Shown: positions 1 to 14,229, counted from the stretch's first letter. The stretch: DNA of 64,000 bases from Liolophura sinensis (GCF_032854445.1 NC_088307.1:13778017-13842016); one strand, 5' to 3'. Translations and numbers: made by a program. Notes: generated from the letters alone by a model not told the origin.

Positions 1-262
1 CGATCCTGAATATCGTTGGTTGCGATCATGAATATCATGTTATCTGTGATTACAAACTGTCAAAAATTGCTCTTCTGACCAATCAGAGTCTCCCAATTTG
101 GTTCATTGCTCCGCACACACCATGTGGAAATCTATAAAATAGGCTGATTTTTCAGCGTCTGCAGATGGCCTTGGAATCTGCCGAGAGTTGACACCAAATT
201 GCTGGTAAGCATTCTCAATAAATAGCTATTTTATCAAGAGTGGGAAAATTCTTGTCCAGTGA

Positions 263-374
263 AGCTGGGACTCTGTCCCATATGACACTTAGCTGGGACT
301 CTGTCCCATATGACACTTAGCTGGGACTCTGTCCCATATGTCACTTAGCTGGGACTCTGTCCAATATGACACTC
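263..374. repeat. 28-bp tandem repeat, 4 copies
   Basis: Four near-identical units, each starting AGCTGGGACTCTGTCC, run head to tail. The last copy is slightly diverged (CCAATATG for CCCATATG). Confidence 0.9.
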
Positions 375-2084
375 AACTGTTTGGTACTTGTGTCAACTGC
401 TGGTTCCTCCCTCGTCATAATAAATATTCATCATCTGATTCACTGAAAATCTGTTGTTGGAGACCTTTCATTTAGCATAAGAATTTCGAATCCCATGTAC
501 AAGTCACACTGGATATTAGCACAGAGTTCAGGAAATCGGATCTCCGAGTTCAGGGGAGAGAATCCGGATTGGTTTATTCATTTAACAAGCTTCGCTCAGC
601 ACGTTAAATATCAAACAGGATTAAAGTGATTGAATGGTGTCGCACTCATAGGTACCTGCATACTTCAGGAGAAGATACCATAAGAAAGGAAAGCACATAC
701 GACAAATACAATCATTGAACCTCCACAATATGTAGTGAGAAAAGGCCTTTACTCATGGTTTCAATGTTGAATTCTTAAAAACCTTGAACAAAAATACACC
801 TGCACGCACATGTAAACCTTGTCATTGCAGATGTCAATCCGGAAAAAGAGTTGTGTTTAACAAAACATGAGCATGCATGGATGAAGACAACAGGGTTTAT
901 GTTTATGTTCATTTTAACTGTCTTTTGGCAGAGAACTTCACTACACTGCAAATGTTCAGTGTGTTTATAACATCTTGGTGTACAATGTGCTTACTAGTCC
1001 AAAAATAAAGTTTGAAGAAAAATTATTAAGGCAGACAAGAGGCTTTACATGTAGCTCTGCCGTGTCAGAGCACCTGTCTAATCTCAGCCTGACCCACATA
1101 ATGACAGGTATTCCCAGGGAGGGAGGGGGAGATTAGCAGGTTTCTGCTCAGGTAAGCTGAGACACCACAGGTGAGACACTGAGACTAGGGAAACCCTGGA
1201 ATGAATTGAGAGCCAGAGAATTAGCAATGGAGATTCTCCGTGATTCACCGTCCTAAGGGAATTATCCCATCCCAGAATTCGCACACCAGTGTCAGTCAGC
1301 CTTGAGTGAGTGGGTGAGGTCCACTGTCACTTGAGCAGAGCTTCGCAGCATATACCTTAAAAATATATTCCTGGGAGGTACATGTAACCTGCCTGACCTG
1401 CCATAAAACGGCACCACCGTAAAGTCTTCACTGAACTTTTTGAAAAAATTTCCTTTTTCATTTTCTCTCAATGTTCTTTAACTTTTTCAATAGCCTGTAA
1501 AAAAATGTCTACTGACCTACCATACATTTGATGATGGGGTTGGATAACCTGTAACAAAGGACATTTTCAGGATGGCCTAAATCAGGGTGAAAAGAACCCG
1601 AGTTGCACTTCTCAAATGCAAACTGTAGCATTCAAGATTAACTTCATGTTTCCGAGGATACATGTACATGTGTGTAAACACACCTCTGAGAGCGCATGTG
1701 ACTGGAGATTTGAAGTGAAACGACAGGACAAAGAGGAGAAATACATGTGTCTGGGGATAGGCCCCACAACTGTAACTAAACACCAAGGACTAGCGGAGAT
1801 CAAAGAAAAACGTCACAATAAAGTCTGACATTCACAGTCCTGTATGATGTATAACCTCTCAAACTGCAGAGACCAGAAAGCTTGAGCTTCTCTAATGTAT
1901 CATACACACGCTTGTACAAGTAGATACTGGAAACACATGTGCTGATAAGAAATACTATCTCTATCACTGATACTTTTTGGTGGTTTAGCTAAGGTGTATG
2001 TGCAAAGAGTACGTTAGAGGACCAGATGTAAGCAATTGCCCTTTGCCAGGTATCAAACAAACCTATGGCTAGATACTAAACAAA

Positions 2085-2185
2085 ACCACAGCAAACCACC
2101 ATGAGTTAGATTTGAACCTTCAACCTCATAAGTGATGCAGAGCTTGATTGACTGTGACCACATGAGCCAGCTGGTGCAATGTATT
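2085..2185 (-). repeat. Possible old tRNA-derived SINE head
   Basis: On the minus strand the stretch reads GGCTCATGTGGTCA and, about 40 bases later, GGTTCAAATCT. This resembles polymerase III A and B boxes of tRNA-type SINEs. No clear tail was seen, so it is either a decayed copy or chance. Confidence 0.35.
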
Positions 2186-2343
2186 GTGACATTTCAAGGC
2201 CCACAGACTAATGGAAGTGCTTGTACGTACATATGTATGCTTGAGGTTTAATGTCGTACTTAACGATTTCAGGACAATCCTGAAAATTCTGACTAAAAAT
2301 GGGACTGAACTTTTCTCTAGGGTGACCTAAATATGTACTATAT

Positions 2344-2563
2344 GTACTGTAATTCTTCAACCTTTTCGCATGCTTACAACCTGTTTATTCAAACGTATTC
2401 TGAAGACATTATTCTGTGTAGATTGCTAAAACTATATTTTTGTGAAGCCCTGAAATTGGTCAATCCAACTACTGTAGTTTTGTCCCCAAAAGCAATTAAA
2501 AATCTGCGCACACTGCACTGAAAGTTGTTCTTTCATGTCCAAAAAATTGAGGAATTAGTGTAA
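2344..2563 (+). repeat. Dispersed ~220-bp repeat family (copy 1)
   Basis: Begins TACTGTAATTCTTCAACC and ends near GGAATTAGTGTA. The same sequence recurs at 59993-60221 on the plus strand and, shorter, at 42748-42845 and 44728-44892 on the minus strand. It has no tRNA-like head, terminal inverted repeat or coding potential that I can see. Confidence 0.8.
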
Positions 2564-3309
2564 GCAGACATGAATACACAGAGATGTTGCCACGAATACA
2601 TCTATGTGAACTCGATAATGACCTTGAATGTCTTTGTTTTTGAACAGGCTTGTGATTATCCCACCCCTTGTAAAAGACCAAGAGAGTGATTGACACATCT
2701 ACATGTAAATTCATTCTTCAGACTTTTGATGTTGACAGGTAGGTCTTCATACTAGCACACCTTGGTTCAGGAGTGTGTTAGGAGTATGTTAGGTGAGGGG
2801 GTATGATAGCAGACCTAAAATTTAAAGGTCTGTCAATTCAAATACTTTGGCATGCTGGCATCAACTCTGATACTCCAGATGATGTTACTCATGTTACTTG
2901 CATTTAAACCCCTTAACATAACCAAGAGCATCAAACAAAAACTCGATTTCCACATCTGTACTGCATACATGTACATGCATCATCTTACAGCTTCAGTTGC
3001 CTAGGACACCGCTTACCACATGTTGATTACACAAGTGTGATATTAATCTAGATGGCAAGTATTCTGGCTGCGATAAAAAAAAAAATAAAAAAAAAAAACG
3101 AATCCATGATGTACAATCAATAGTGTGGAAGCTGTAGGTGGTTTACTGATTGTATGGCTGCCTGATATGCAATAGCTGAAACACTCCCTAAATACATTCA
3201 TGCATACATGTACATGTGCATTGTAGACTGGTGGTCCGATCAACCCAAATGATGTCCATAAGCAGACCTGATACTGTCACACTGTACATGTACATGTGTA
3301 CTTTATATG

Positions 3310-3425
3310 TAAATATATTTATTTATTTATTTAATTGATTGGTGTTTTATTTCACTGATACAGTATACGACAGCAGCCAGCATTATGGTGGGAGGAAACC
3401 TGGCAGAGCCCGGGGGATATGGCCC
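3310..3425 (-). repeat. SINE family 1, 3'-end fragment
   Basis: Contains the tail (TTTATTTATTT repeats, GATTGGTGTTTTA) followed by the CAGCATTATGGTGGGAGG core, then breaks off at CCCGGGGGATATGG. The tRNA-like head is absent. Confidence 0.8.
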
Positions 3426-6085
3426 TGGCTATACATGTTGATCCAGGTTCAATTCACATATCTAACAGTGTTGAGTGGATGACAACTTTTGGTAGGCGTG
3501 AAGGCAACTAAGGCTCGTGCAGAGATGCTCATTGTTCTGGCAGCTTTTTTTTTTCATTTTTTCGTTTTTTGTTTTTTTCATTTTTTGCCCTCTAATTTAA
3601 CTACCCTGGCTATATCAGCCAATTGTATTAACAAAAAAAACCATTACAGTAACAGTAACAGTACAAAAAATCACTACAGTAACAGCACAAGAAATCATTA
3701 CAGTAATAGTATAATTAGATCTATTTCAGTTCGTTTCACTTAGGCTTCACTTAAACTTCCTGGTAATGTCCATCTACTTATATATCCCTGTAAAGTTATA
3801 CCAGCACCCTTACTGTATGCCAAGGCAACAGAGTTAAGGACATTAGAGAAATGCACTGTTAACATCCATTATGCATATGTACACAAGTGCACATAGATAT
3901 ACAGCAGAATGGGTACAGGGCTATCAAGCTGGCCAATCCAGGCTTGTAACTTTACACACCCATCCATACAGCTGCGCTTGAGTACTGTAATCTCTCTGAT
4001 AAGAACACAAAGCCTCTTGGCATATTTTCAGCTTGAATCACAGGCGTACACATAAAGAACAATGGGCAGGTGTATTTTGTCATAAAAGGCTGAGCTTCGC
4101 ATCATTATCAGGTGTTCATCACAGGTGTGATAATGGCTTTGAAACAGTAATGATTACGTCATGTTTCAAGGTAGTCCTTGAACAACTATGCCCTGAAAAA
4201 CAATAATGAGGCAAAGTCGGGTCTTTTATACTAAAAAACAAAACATTTATAGGCTTTTAGTAACACAATTCAGACCTTTCATACGTAAATGTATGGCACA
4301 AAAGTAGGAGCAAGATGTAATCTACGTTACCTGCTTCATGGCACACGTACATAGCAAGTTTCTGTCAATGCTAGAAAAGTATATGTACAGGTAACATTCC
4401 AGATGTATTGAAATGCTGCAGTGTTAGATCTAGAACGTGACACAATCTGCACGAAGGGTACTGGAGTATAAAATCAAAAGAATGCGCTGTGTTTCCCCTA
4501 ATGTTCGGCGTTTTTCAAGTGACACATTTTTCCTTGATCCCGATTGATTTGTCAACTTTGTAGGACAACTTAAGAGATTTTCGTGTAAGTTTCATGAATT
4601 TCTTACCTTAAGTTTGGATATCAGAAGCATCACTTTAAGGTCTTTATACACGTGTTTCTGAAAGTGCACTTTTACATACCAAATTTTACGTGAAATACAA
4701 TATGTTTAAAAAAAAAAATCAAATAAATGAAAAAAAACCTAGTGATGATGTAGCTTGCAGCAGAGTTGCAGCTTTCTACGGGTGGAAAATGTCTTTTTGA
4801 TTGTTTTTTTTTTAACCCTATTAAACCCTAATTCAATGATTTATCTTTGCATACATACACGTATGTACCATGTGTATACCAAACTACCACAGGAGAATTC
4901 TGTTCACATGTACTGGGTATCCCTGACAATACGATAAGCTAGAGCAAAGACATAGAGTAAAAACAAAGCAATGCAAGCATATTTCAAAACTCTGAATCCT
5001 GACCTCCTCAGAGTTCAGAGATCGAGAGTTAAAAGTTGAAACAAACCACACATGAAATGATTTTCCTTAATCAAAAGTCACAGTGTTTGGTTTCACCTTA
5101 AAGAAATATTTACAATCCACAACATGACTGAGAAAACAGGAAAACAGAGGCTAAGTTTGGAAAGCAGGCTGACCTCATTAACACACCACACAGACAAGCC
5201 ATTCCCACAACCCGGCAAACAAATTTAATCAGTTTTCAACAGAACCATTAAGTCGCAAAGTTTGCCCGAATAATAACACCAACAGTGTTGCCAAAGACCT
5301 GCAAATATTCACTGACTCCTTTGCATCACATGACAGGGTCCCAGAATCTGAATGCTCTTACTGCTATTAACTGGGTGTTTTCATCCATGTTACTGCTGCT
5401 CCGCTCTTGTTTGATTAAGACCTCTGTTAGCACAGCTGTTTTTATTGAACACTAACATCTCAATAAGCAGGGATTCCTCCGGCCTTTTCCTGATTTTTGC
5501 TGGTAACCTGAGGAGAGAGATAGGGACTGGGCCACACCCAGCCTGGCAGGCTTCGGGTCAGGCAAGGAAAAAGACACTTGGGCAAACAGTTTCATCAAAT
5601 CCCCTGGTTTAAAATAAGAAGTCAGTGACCTAAAGTTCCTTAAGTACATACATGTATACAGGCACATTTTTTTTTCATTCATTACATTTGTTCTTCAAAC
5701 CATTCATAGTTTAATTTAGACAAACAAACAAGTACAGCAGGGCCCACAAATGAAATCTAATATCTTTGTTGTCACAAAATAACCCTTAATTTATTTCAGG
5801 TGGCTTCCCAAATATAAAGATGTGACATTTTAAAACCTCAACACACTAAAATTTTATGTTGTTTAAAACAAACTTAACAAATACAGCCAAACTTGTCATA
5901 TATGTACTTTTAATTCATGCAAATTTCTGCTATTTATTTGGCACAAACACAATAAAGGCAAATTCTGACTTCGACTGCCCTTTGTAATGATAAACATTAA
6001 AATTTTAATTCAGGCTTCTTATTTGAATTTCCGAATTCATAAGCAAATACTAGTACCTATAAAGGATTTATTCAATCTCATTAGT

Positions 6086-6262
6086 TCCTTGTTTTATACT
6101 GGCTTCCTCTTCGGCCGTAAGTGGGAAGGTCTGCCAGCAACCAGCGGATGGTTGTGGGTTTTCCTGGTTTCCTCCCACCACAATGCTGGCCGCCGTCGTA
6201 TGATTGAAATATTCTTGACTACAGCGTAAAACACCAACGAAATAAATAAAGAAATAAATAGT
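6086..6262 (+). repeat. SINE family 1, 5'-truncated copy
   Basis: Starts inside the body (GGCTTCCTCTTCGGCCG) and runs to the tail ACACCAACGAAATAAATAAA. The tRNA-like head is missing. It lies in the presumed intron of the minus-strand gene, in the opposite orientation to that gene. Confidence 0.88.
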
Positions 6263-9200
6263 TCCTTGTTGTGGTTCATGACATCACGCTGTAACTCAAT
6301 ATACATGTACCCGCACATGTCCCTCTAACCTGCTAACACCCCTGGTAAAGCACAGACTGACTTTGTCAATTGGACAACCCTGCTATCCATTGACATGCAA
6401 TGATTTTCTCGGCCCACTACAAGCAACCTGAATCTGACAGTGTCAATGGATTTATAGAAATCCCATAAAGACGTGCAGGAGTCAAACTGTCACTGATGTC
6501 AGCTGGCGGGCTAGTTTCACAAAATTGGCCTTTTCCATCCATGAGGTGTGAACAGCGTGTACAAGAGGTTTCCGCTATTCCCACATGTAACTTGTGAGTC
6601 AGCATTACATGGTGTAACATCCGTGATCAGAGTTCACGGGAGACTCAGCAGTTACCTAACACTGCCCTCTGGAGCTACTGCAGGAAGCAGGATTGATGTT
6701 AGGGAATGCTGCATGTGACGGGCAGGAAGTTAAATTGACGTGGGGGAAGGAGACCACGGAATCAGGATACTGAGGATTGAATTTGCCCAAATCATATACA
6801 CTAAGCTAACATTCGCCCTAATCAGTGTTCACTACAGCCATTTTCCGGCTTTTAATTCCAAAACAGTCTCTGAAATTGCCATTTTTTTCCTGAAATACCA
6901 TAATTCTTCTAATTTTGGGGACAGACATAAGTAGTGCTGAAAGCAGAATATTAGATTTCTTTCCCATGACTTTGTAAAGGACCCAGGAATAGTAAAGATG
7001 TGAAGATGTTGTTCATTAGATGGAATAGCCATGTGAGAAAAAGAAACTAAATATTCCTGCTGCAATGACATGTATAATGTATACCGGCTAAGAAGACAGG
7101 AGCAGACTAGGTGTTCAAAAAATTAGTAGAAATAGGGTAGTCAAAATGGAATGCTGTCAAAGGACCCCTTTGGGAGCTCTTCTCTACAAACAGATACCTA
7201 AGCCCCACCTTACTAGTTTGTCTATATCTGTTCTACATTGAAAGACAACAAATTGGGATAACCAAATTAGTACGACTATCTGTACATATACAAATATATA
7301 TCTCTCACAGAGAGAAACAACACTGCAAAGATTGACCTAGTATATGTATATATGTACAGTACATTTACCTATGTTGTGGACAATTATCAACCAGGAGGGG
7401 TGTACATGTATGTTAGATGACACCAGCTGGATTTGAACTCCTTACCTGCCTCAATAAATGTGAAGAGCCCAAGCTACATGTAACCAGACAGGGCAGACAG
7501 GTCTACAGTGATTACGGATACTCATATTAACACCTGCAATGATCAGCAAATTAATAACACCTGTGATCATGCATATTAATGACCTCTCACATGCATCTGA
7601 AAAACAACCTGTCCTGAAATCCAGACGTACAACACTTATGCATACATAAATTACAGGTGTCCTTTTGATTTAATCAGGTGGAAATAAATAGACACAAATA
7701 AAAAAGCAGTTTTTCCTCCTGCTAATGGAAGGAATGTCGCATTTCTTCAAGAGTTGATGACTTACTGATGTTGAACCTGCCTGTACATACGTACACACAC
7801 ACGAAGTACAGTAGGTAAATAGTTAAGTACTGCTTGACTACACTGCTATAACAGTCTCCTAACCCCACCCATTAATAGTACTGTACCAACAAATGTCAAT
7901 GTAAATGCCCTAAAGAAAGAAAAAAACAAATTCTACACCATTTTTGTTGTCATATCTTGGGCGTCATATTTCTACATACACAAGTTATTTTTTCCACTCA
8001 ATGTTCAGCTTTCAGATCTTTTTAAAATAATTCGTTCAACTGAATTGAAAGATTTAAATCAAAATGACAAATCTGTCACTCTCGGAGTAAACATCTCTGT
8101 TTATCTCTACACAGGTGATCCTCTACCATATAACCATGCTGATGCACACACAAACAGTATATCAATTTTACACCTATGTAATTAAATTTATAGCAGATGT
8201 GAAAGCCATCCTGAGGGATATTATTACAGGTTGAATCAGAGTTGTTAGCACCTGATCACTCGACCCGTAAGGATTGAAAAGTTGCACCTTTTAACTTGAG
8301 GCTATCTGAGCAAATGAGAAGCCTTTATATCTACAGTAGCTACCAACAGCACACATACATGTGTATGTCCATACAGAGATGATGGAAGTACACATGTAGG
8401 TTATATAGGGAAAAATATCTTCGGTAATATTCTAATAGGTTTTTCCCTGGTGTCCTGAGGCAATTATTTTCAAGATGTATACGAGCATAAATAAAACAAG
8501 GTATAGTTATAAAGATATCATCAATGAATACGGACAGATCACAGAAATGATTTCATTACTTTTTTACAATTTACAGAATCATATGGCACACATACTGATC
8601 AATATTAAACAAGAAACACACGCTCTCAACGCTGGCTTTATAATTTAAATAAAAAAAAAAAAATTCCACACAGATGTATGTAAGTAAATTGTAACCGGAT
8701 GTAATTTTTGAAGTCGTCCTATTCCAAGTTTGTTTCACTTTGTTTTTTTTTAGCCAAGCATTTTACACAAATAACAATTAACAATTTAAAGAGGTGACTA
8801 CATGTAAAATTACATATATGTAAGTATAATATTGTGGCATCATTTGCTTTTTTAGCCACTGCATGTACATTTACATCCACATGTATCACAGTACACTGTA
8901 TGTATTGTACTTCCTTCTCACACCAGGCCTCAAAATACGTTGTTATTCACTCTTTTTTAAGATCCTCAGAAACATACATGACTGTTTGTTGTAAGCTTCA
9001 CGTTGTTTTCCAATTACATAAATGGAATCTAATTAGTTTTACACCTTTAATTCATACTGGATGACCCCCAAGGTCAATGTCAAGGTCATCATATACACTC
9101 TGAAGAGGTCAAAATATCAAATATCATGACTACTGTACATATTGTGCATTTACAGCCAGAAATCGTGTGAATGATTACACTGCAAACTAGTAACTTAAAC

Positions 9201-11686
9201 AAGGCTTTTAAGGAAGTTTTTATTTCATTATTAATAGGCTATTTTTACAACTCCTACAGCCACTTTAGCAAAATTATATTTACACATTCCCATGCATGCA
9301 AGAATAATTTTCCCCACTGCACTCTGTATAGACTACATGTTGACAGCTAGTTTCATCCAGGGAAATTATAATTAATAATACTAATAAAAGACTGATCCAA
9401 AAAAAAATTAACACAAGTTCATAACACAAACCAAAGAGCTGACAATGTGGTAAGCATACAGCAGAAGACGAATATTACGTATTAGCTCAGGAAGTTATCT
9501 CCACTTCATGTCTGAGAACATAACAAGACTACAAATTAAAGCCAAGATCCTTGTGGTTTTTGGGGGGGCTTTTTTGCTGAGGTTGAGCAAAGCTGAGCAT
9601 AACATTGTTCACCCACCACACTTCACACTGAGCATAAACGTCAATAAATACAGTTCTGTTATTTTTTTCTGTCGCTTAGCAAAACCAGTAAGCATGAAAT
9701 CCTTATGTTTAAGGGCTGACAAGTTTTAATGGTATAAGACAGACTGAGAGGCCTGGACTATGTACTGCAGTCATGGGAGGGTCTCCACAACCATGCTAAC
9801 TCAACTGTTAAATGATGATGTCTGCAAATACATGTCTATACAAGGCTTTTGTATATCATACACTGTACACAAGTATCCCACACAAATGCATGTTTATTTA
9901 CAGCACATATTATAATTCCGTACATTTTATCATATATATACTGTGATATTTACACATGCATTCATAACCTGTATTGGGTAGGGTAGGGTAGGATTCTTAC
10001 AAGAATTACACCCAGAAAAGTGTGAAAAGCACTTCATATTGACCACAAAAAGCCACCTGAATGTTGAAGGGGTGAAGCAGAAATATATGTACATGTGGTA
10101 AAAGTCAATTATTTGGTAGATGGGATAAACCTTTATTCCACATAAAATGAGAGATTCAATGCAAATTTATTCTGGTCCAAATATACCCCACCCCCCCAAT
10201 AAAATCAATCTGCAAATGGATTCGGAAATAATACTGACAATGGTATAAATTATACCACAGAAAAAAAAAAGTAAAAAAAAAAAAAGAAGAAAAGCAGCCT
10301 AGGGTCTAGAGCATGTGTTTTGCATGACAATTAATACTGTCAAGTCTAATTTGCATATAATCTGAATATAAAATCAATACAATAGCTCTGTATTGGGCAT
10401 GAAGCAGCCTGTGCCTGTGAAAAGGGGAAGGGTGGGGGATTGTACTCAAGGTGAACCCTTGTTCATTTCCCTCTTCAGGGTATACATTCTACAGCATACA
10501 AACCACTGTTTTATAACCCATCCCCTCTGTCCATCATATGTAGTGACCTTTCATAGAATCCACAATCAATAAAACGCACCTACATGTCTGCATAGAGGCA
10601 TATTGGTTCCATTGTACTTTACTGGTTTGGTCAATTTTATTTCTCATACTATTCAAAAGTAGCAGAATGTTCTTATCTTAAAACAGTTGGCAACACACTA
10701 ATTTAACATCCTGGTGTTGCTTTTATAGAATTTATCCGTTTGGAGCTTGTCATCTGCAAATATAATCAGCATGTGTTGAAAGACGTGCCACTTACAATAG
10801 TTTGTATACAGGATTTTCTGTTTTGTACAGCTTCATGAAAGTAATCCCTATAATACTCGTCAAATTACGTTTGATACTATATGCGTATTGGAGACTGCGA
10901 ACTGAGAATCAACCAATTTGATTGAATATCTTATTCCCAACGATTTTGTTCGGTTTCATTAGATACATCATATCCCACTAAATACGCCACACAAGGTGTC
11001 AACATGTGAAGTTGTGGACGTAGTCACCTATAAAGCATTAAACTGTTCCACGAAGACATATCAACCATGAAAAATAATATCCCCAAACTGATAATGTTGC
11101 CTGTTGGAATCAACTCTATATATAATATGTACAGGCCTACATAAAATATATATAATATACACCCACCAACCCGCCATACTAGTTGTACAAAGTATCAAAA
11201 TTTTAACTGTTGCAGACTGTAAGTGTTTCCTGCATGTGAATGGTTTAAAAGATAATACATTATAGAAAGCTAAGAAGCTTACGTTACATTTAACATTTAA
11301 CGGGATTTGTGCCAGTGGAAGCTGAAAATTGGGTGTATAGTTTGCGCACGGAATTTATATTTCCACCAACTGACAGAAAACTGACAAGTTGTCATAAGAC
11401 GTAAGCTGCTACCGGTATGTCAATTTCAGATACATCACTATCAGTCACACGCACGTCAAATCTACGTCGTACAAGCAAATTGTCATTAAAACTTTTAAGA
11501 GACATCTACTTTACAAAGTGATTCTAAAAAAATCACGAGGCATCTCTCAATCTCAGGTTGTCAACAATGATCTGTGACAGCCGATAAACGCTGTGAAAAG
11601 ACTACAGTTAGCCATAACTGGCTAAAGCACCGCAAGTTGACAGGCGAGCTGTATTTCGCTTACACTCAGTCACCGAGGCTACTTAC

Positions 11687-11771
11687 CCCACACGTTCAGC
11701 CAGCCCTCGACTCTACCAGGTAGTGCATCAATGCCACTGAATGGCTCACAATCACAGGCTTTACTCGCCAT
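11687..11771 (-). CDS. First coding exon of an unidentified gene (N-terminal 28 residues)
   Basis: The ATG at 11771-11769 opens a frame of 28 codons plus one base that meets a consensus donor (G|GTAAGTAG) at 11686. The peptide begins MASKACDCEPF and ends VEGWLNVW. A GWL-hydrophobic-W stretch following a short acidic or polar leader is typical of the first strand of pleckstrin-homology domains, so a PH-domain protein is possible, but 28 residues cannot prove it. The start follows an upstream minimal ORF, and the leader is less AT-rich than its surroundings, as expected for a promoter-proximal exon. The next exon was not found in the window. The exon call rests on start, frame and donor only. 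Confidence 0.6.
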
Positions 11772-11930
11772 TTTCACAACGTAAAATCCAAAGCGTAAAA
11801 CAAGTTCACATGACTGATTTAAGTGAATGACTTGACCGCTCGATGTGCCTACTGCTACTCAACATCCGCCATGTTGTCTGCTGCTACGCGGACTGATTTC
11901 AAGAACTACATACTTCTAGCACACAGACCG
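11772..11930 (-). promoter_or_regulatory. Putative 5' leader and core promoter region of the minus-strand gene
   Basis: The stretch directly upstream of the exon at 11687-11771 includes a motif around ATGGCGGATG like the translated-leader starts of housekeeping genes. No TATA box is obvious. The transcription start cannot be placed from sequence alone. Confidence 0.4.
11855..11872 (-). other. Minimal upstream ORF (5 codons)
   Basis: ATG GCG GAT GTT GAG TAG encodes MADVE and ends about 83 bases before the main ATG at 11771. Its context (AACATGG) is acceptable for initiation. If transcribed it could reduce translation of the main frame. Transcription through it is inferred. Confidence 0.45.
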
Positions 11931-12901
11931 AATAGTTGCCATAAATCTTGACTAATTGACTACTTCTGTAGTGGTGAAAAGCAAATATTATTGTTTTCTT
12001 CCGCTTTGTTAAAATTAATGCTTATTATTTAAATCTGAAACTGTTATGGACAAAGATCTATGTTTTACGCGGATGTAGTGTACACGTGTGTGGTTAGGCG
12101 GTATGAAAACAAACCGCCAAAAGCCGTCGCACTATACATGTACATTACAAGCACTGCGTAGTCAATGAAAAGTATGTCAGCTTACGTATGTAAGGAGTTA
12201 TCTCGTTGCGCTAAATAGACTGCAGTCTGAGGGGGAAAAAATCCCGCCCATCTGAACAATGGCAGATAAAGTTTACTCATTTACTACACTACACAGAGTT
12301 GCTTCAAAGGAAATTTTCACAGTTTGCTACAGAAGACGTATAGCTATACTGCTCGGTAGCGTAATGAATTATCGTTAGCATACAATGTCTAATTCATCAG
12401 GCTAACTGTTCGCCATATTTTAATTTTGCACATGTACTGATGTAGGTATAAATGTGTTACACTGCAATACATTTACACATGTATGCCTTACATCGAATAA
12501 AAAATGACGTAAAGAGGAAAAAAATGTCACACTTCATTTGCATATGGCGTAGAAGCGTTTTATATCTAGTGAAGTTCATTACTTCTAGACCTATCAATTA
12601 GCCTATATGTATATATAGAACTACATGTTTCGAGTTCCTGGTATGGGCGTAACTCAGACGTGCATATAGGTCAATGTTGCTTATTAACAAGGTTTGAAAA
12701 AAGAGATTTCTTATGTACAACATTTCATGAACTAATTTGTGTTGAGTATATTTATTTCAAGAATATGACAGTGGTCAGGTTTAGGGAAGTGTGGAATAAA
12801 TCTATCCTGGTTTGGGGAACCACTGCACTTTGTGCCGAGCCGGCAGCGGTTGTGAACTGGATTCGAACACGGGACCTCACAGGGCATGCTACAGTTGATG
12901 G
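11931..12901. other. Intergenic, no gene recognised
   Basis: AT-rich sequence with no frame that I trust. An open frame of 89 codons at 12660-12929 lacks recognisable domains. A GGATTCGAACACGGGACC segment at about 12858 looks like a tRNA B box and may be a SINE remnant. Confidence 0.5.
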
Positions 12902-14225
12902 TCATATAGACGCCATAAATTACAACTGAGTAAGCCCGTATTTGAACTTTAACACTTATTTCTTCCCATTAAGGACACGCCGTGTATTCCACCGAGCAAG
13001 TCTTTTGTACACCGGACTTGTGAAAGTTCGTCGATAAACTGCCAAAGGCCAAGTTAATGTACAATGTCCGCATAAGTAACTCCCATATACTTACATATAC
13101 ATCTGATCATTCACTAATTATGGATATTAGAAAGTGCGGAATATCCAGAACCTAGAAATGCCTAGACACCACTTGCCGTTCAGAGTGTCGCAGTTGGCAC
13201 CACTTGCCGTTCGTACGGTTGTAGTTGGCACCACTTACCGTTCGGACGGTCGCAGTTGCCATCACTTGCCGTCTAGGCTGCCACAAGCATATAAATAAAA
13301 AAATAAATAAATAAGCGCGTATGAATATAAAATAAACCGAAAGATTTGGACTTCCAGATGCCATGAATAGATAGCATATATGCCTTTATATAAGCACGAT
13401 ACGATTATCCTCAAAACACTATGCCCGGTGGTATCTCTGCTGCAAAAATAATACGACCTAGGAACTTTGTATGTATATATTTTGACAAGCTTGTCGCATT
13501 ATAATATATGAAAAGAACAACATGCGGGATATAGGTCCGTCGATCTCGTTTAAAACATATAAGTTTGTATTCGATGAACTCATCAAAGGTATCTATTATA
13601 TACTCAATTGTTTGACGGCGTTGCTGCCGATGTCGTATAGTTACATAAATATTTAAAAGATATCTTTAAAAAATGTATTGTACACAACACATATCCAGTC
13701 CTCATGCTTGTTCTTCGAATTTTAACTTGTACTCTGAAATCATTCACTCAAAATACATTAGACATATAATAACTCTCTAATTACGTGCACATTATGTATG
13801 CGCGCTTCTGATTTACATCATGTGACCGAACACGTGCATGCTCTTGCAATATGTTCAGATCGATCGGATTATAATTACATCAGGATTACGTATGATTAAT
13901 CAATGGATTAATTACCAATGATATATAGCTTATGCCATTATTTGGATGTACATCATGTAGATGTCATATAGATGCCAGGCACAGAGTTGGGGATGGCTTG
14001 TAACAGGGTAATGGTTATTTATAATCATGTATGGTATTTATAGAAAGACGTGATGATTAACATTGCAAATATTCCAATTTTATCGCAACATTTCCGACTG
14101 AATATAAACGCAAATAATTCATTCGTTTCGCTAATCTATAACAATTGTGGGTACATGGTTGGTTGAATGAATCATTCGGCACAGTTTTATGATATGACTT
14201 TCACTGGACAATAAAGAGATCCCTG
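12902..14225. repeat. Duplicated block, copy A
   Basis: The left part (to about 13350) and right part (about 13966-14225) are nearly identical to 16613-17762. Shared landmarks are CGCCATAAATTAC, AGGACACGCCGTGTATTCC, the 31-bp minisatellite and GTTGGGGATGGCTTGTAAC. About 600 bases (13350-13965) are present here and absent from the other copy. Confidence 0.88.
13167..13285. repeat. 31-bp minisatellite, about 4 copies
   Basis: Units of CACCACTTGCCGTTCGGACG type followed by GTCGCAGTTGG. This is the short counterpart of the expanded array at 16880-17430. Confidence 0.9.
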
Positions 14226-14229
14226 CTTA

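Larger units (their letters stand above)
1..11686 (-). other. Presumed long first intron of the unidentified minus-strand gene (no exon recognised)
   Basis: The exon at 11687-11771 ends in a consensus donor pointing into this stretch, so at least its right part should be intronic. I found no open reading frame with convincing splice sites or family similarity here; the longest frames are under 90 residues and of low complexity. It holds a 28-bp tandem repeat, two SINE fragments, one copy of a ~220-bp dispersed repeat and many short ACATGTA-type motifs. SINE density is clearly lower than in 12-31 kb. Whether the next exon lies within the window or beyond its left edge is unknown. Confidence 0.5.

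Noticed and set aside
5452-5682. Possible second exon of the left-hand gene (acceptor-like TCTCTCTCCTCAG on the minus strand at about 5505)
   Set aside because: The frame after the acceptor soon stops in two phases and the third shows no PH-like pattern; no donor follows.
9975-9992. Telomere-like GGGTA repeats
   Set aside because: Only three units and not the TTAGGG sequence; chance or a short microsatellite.
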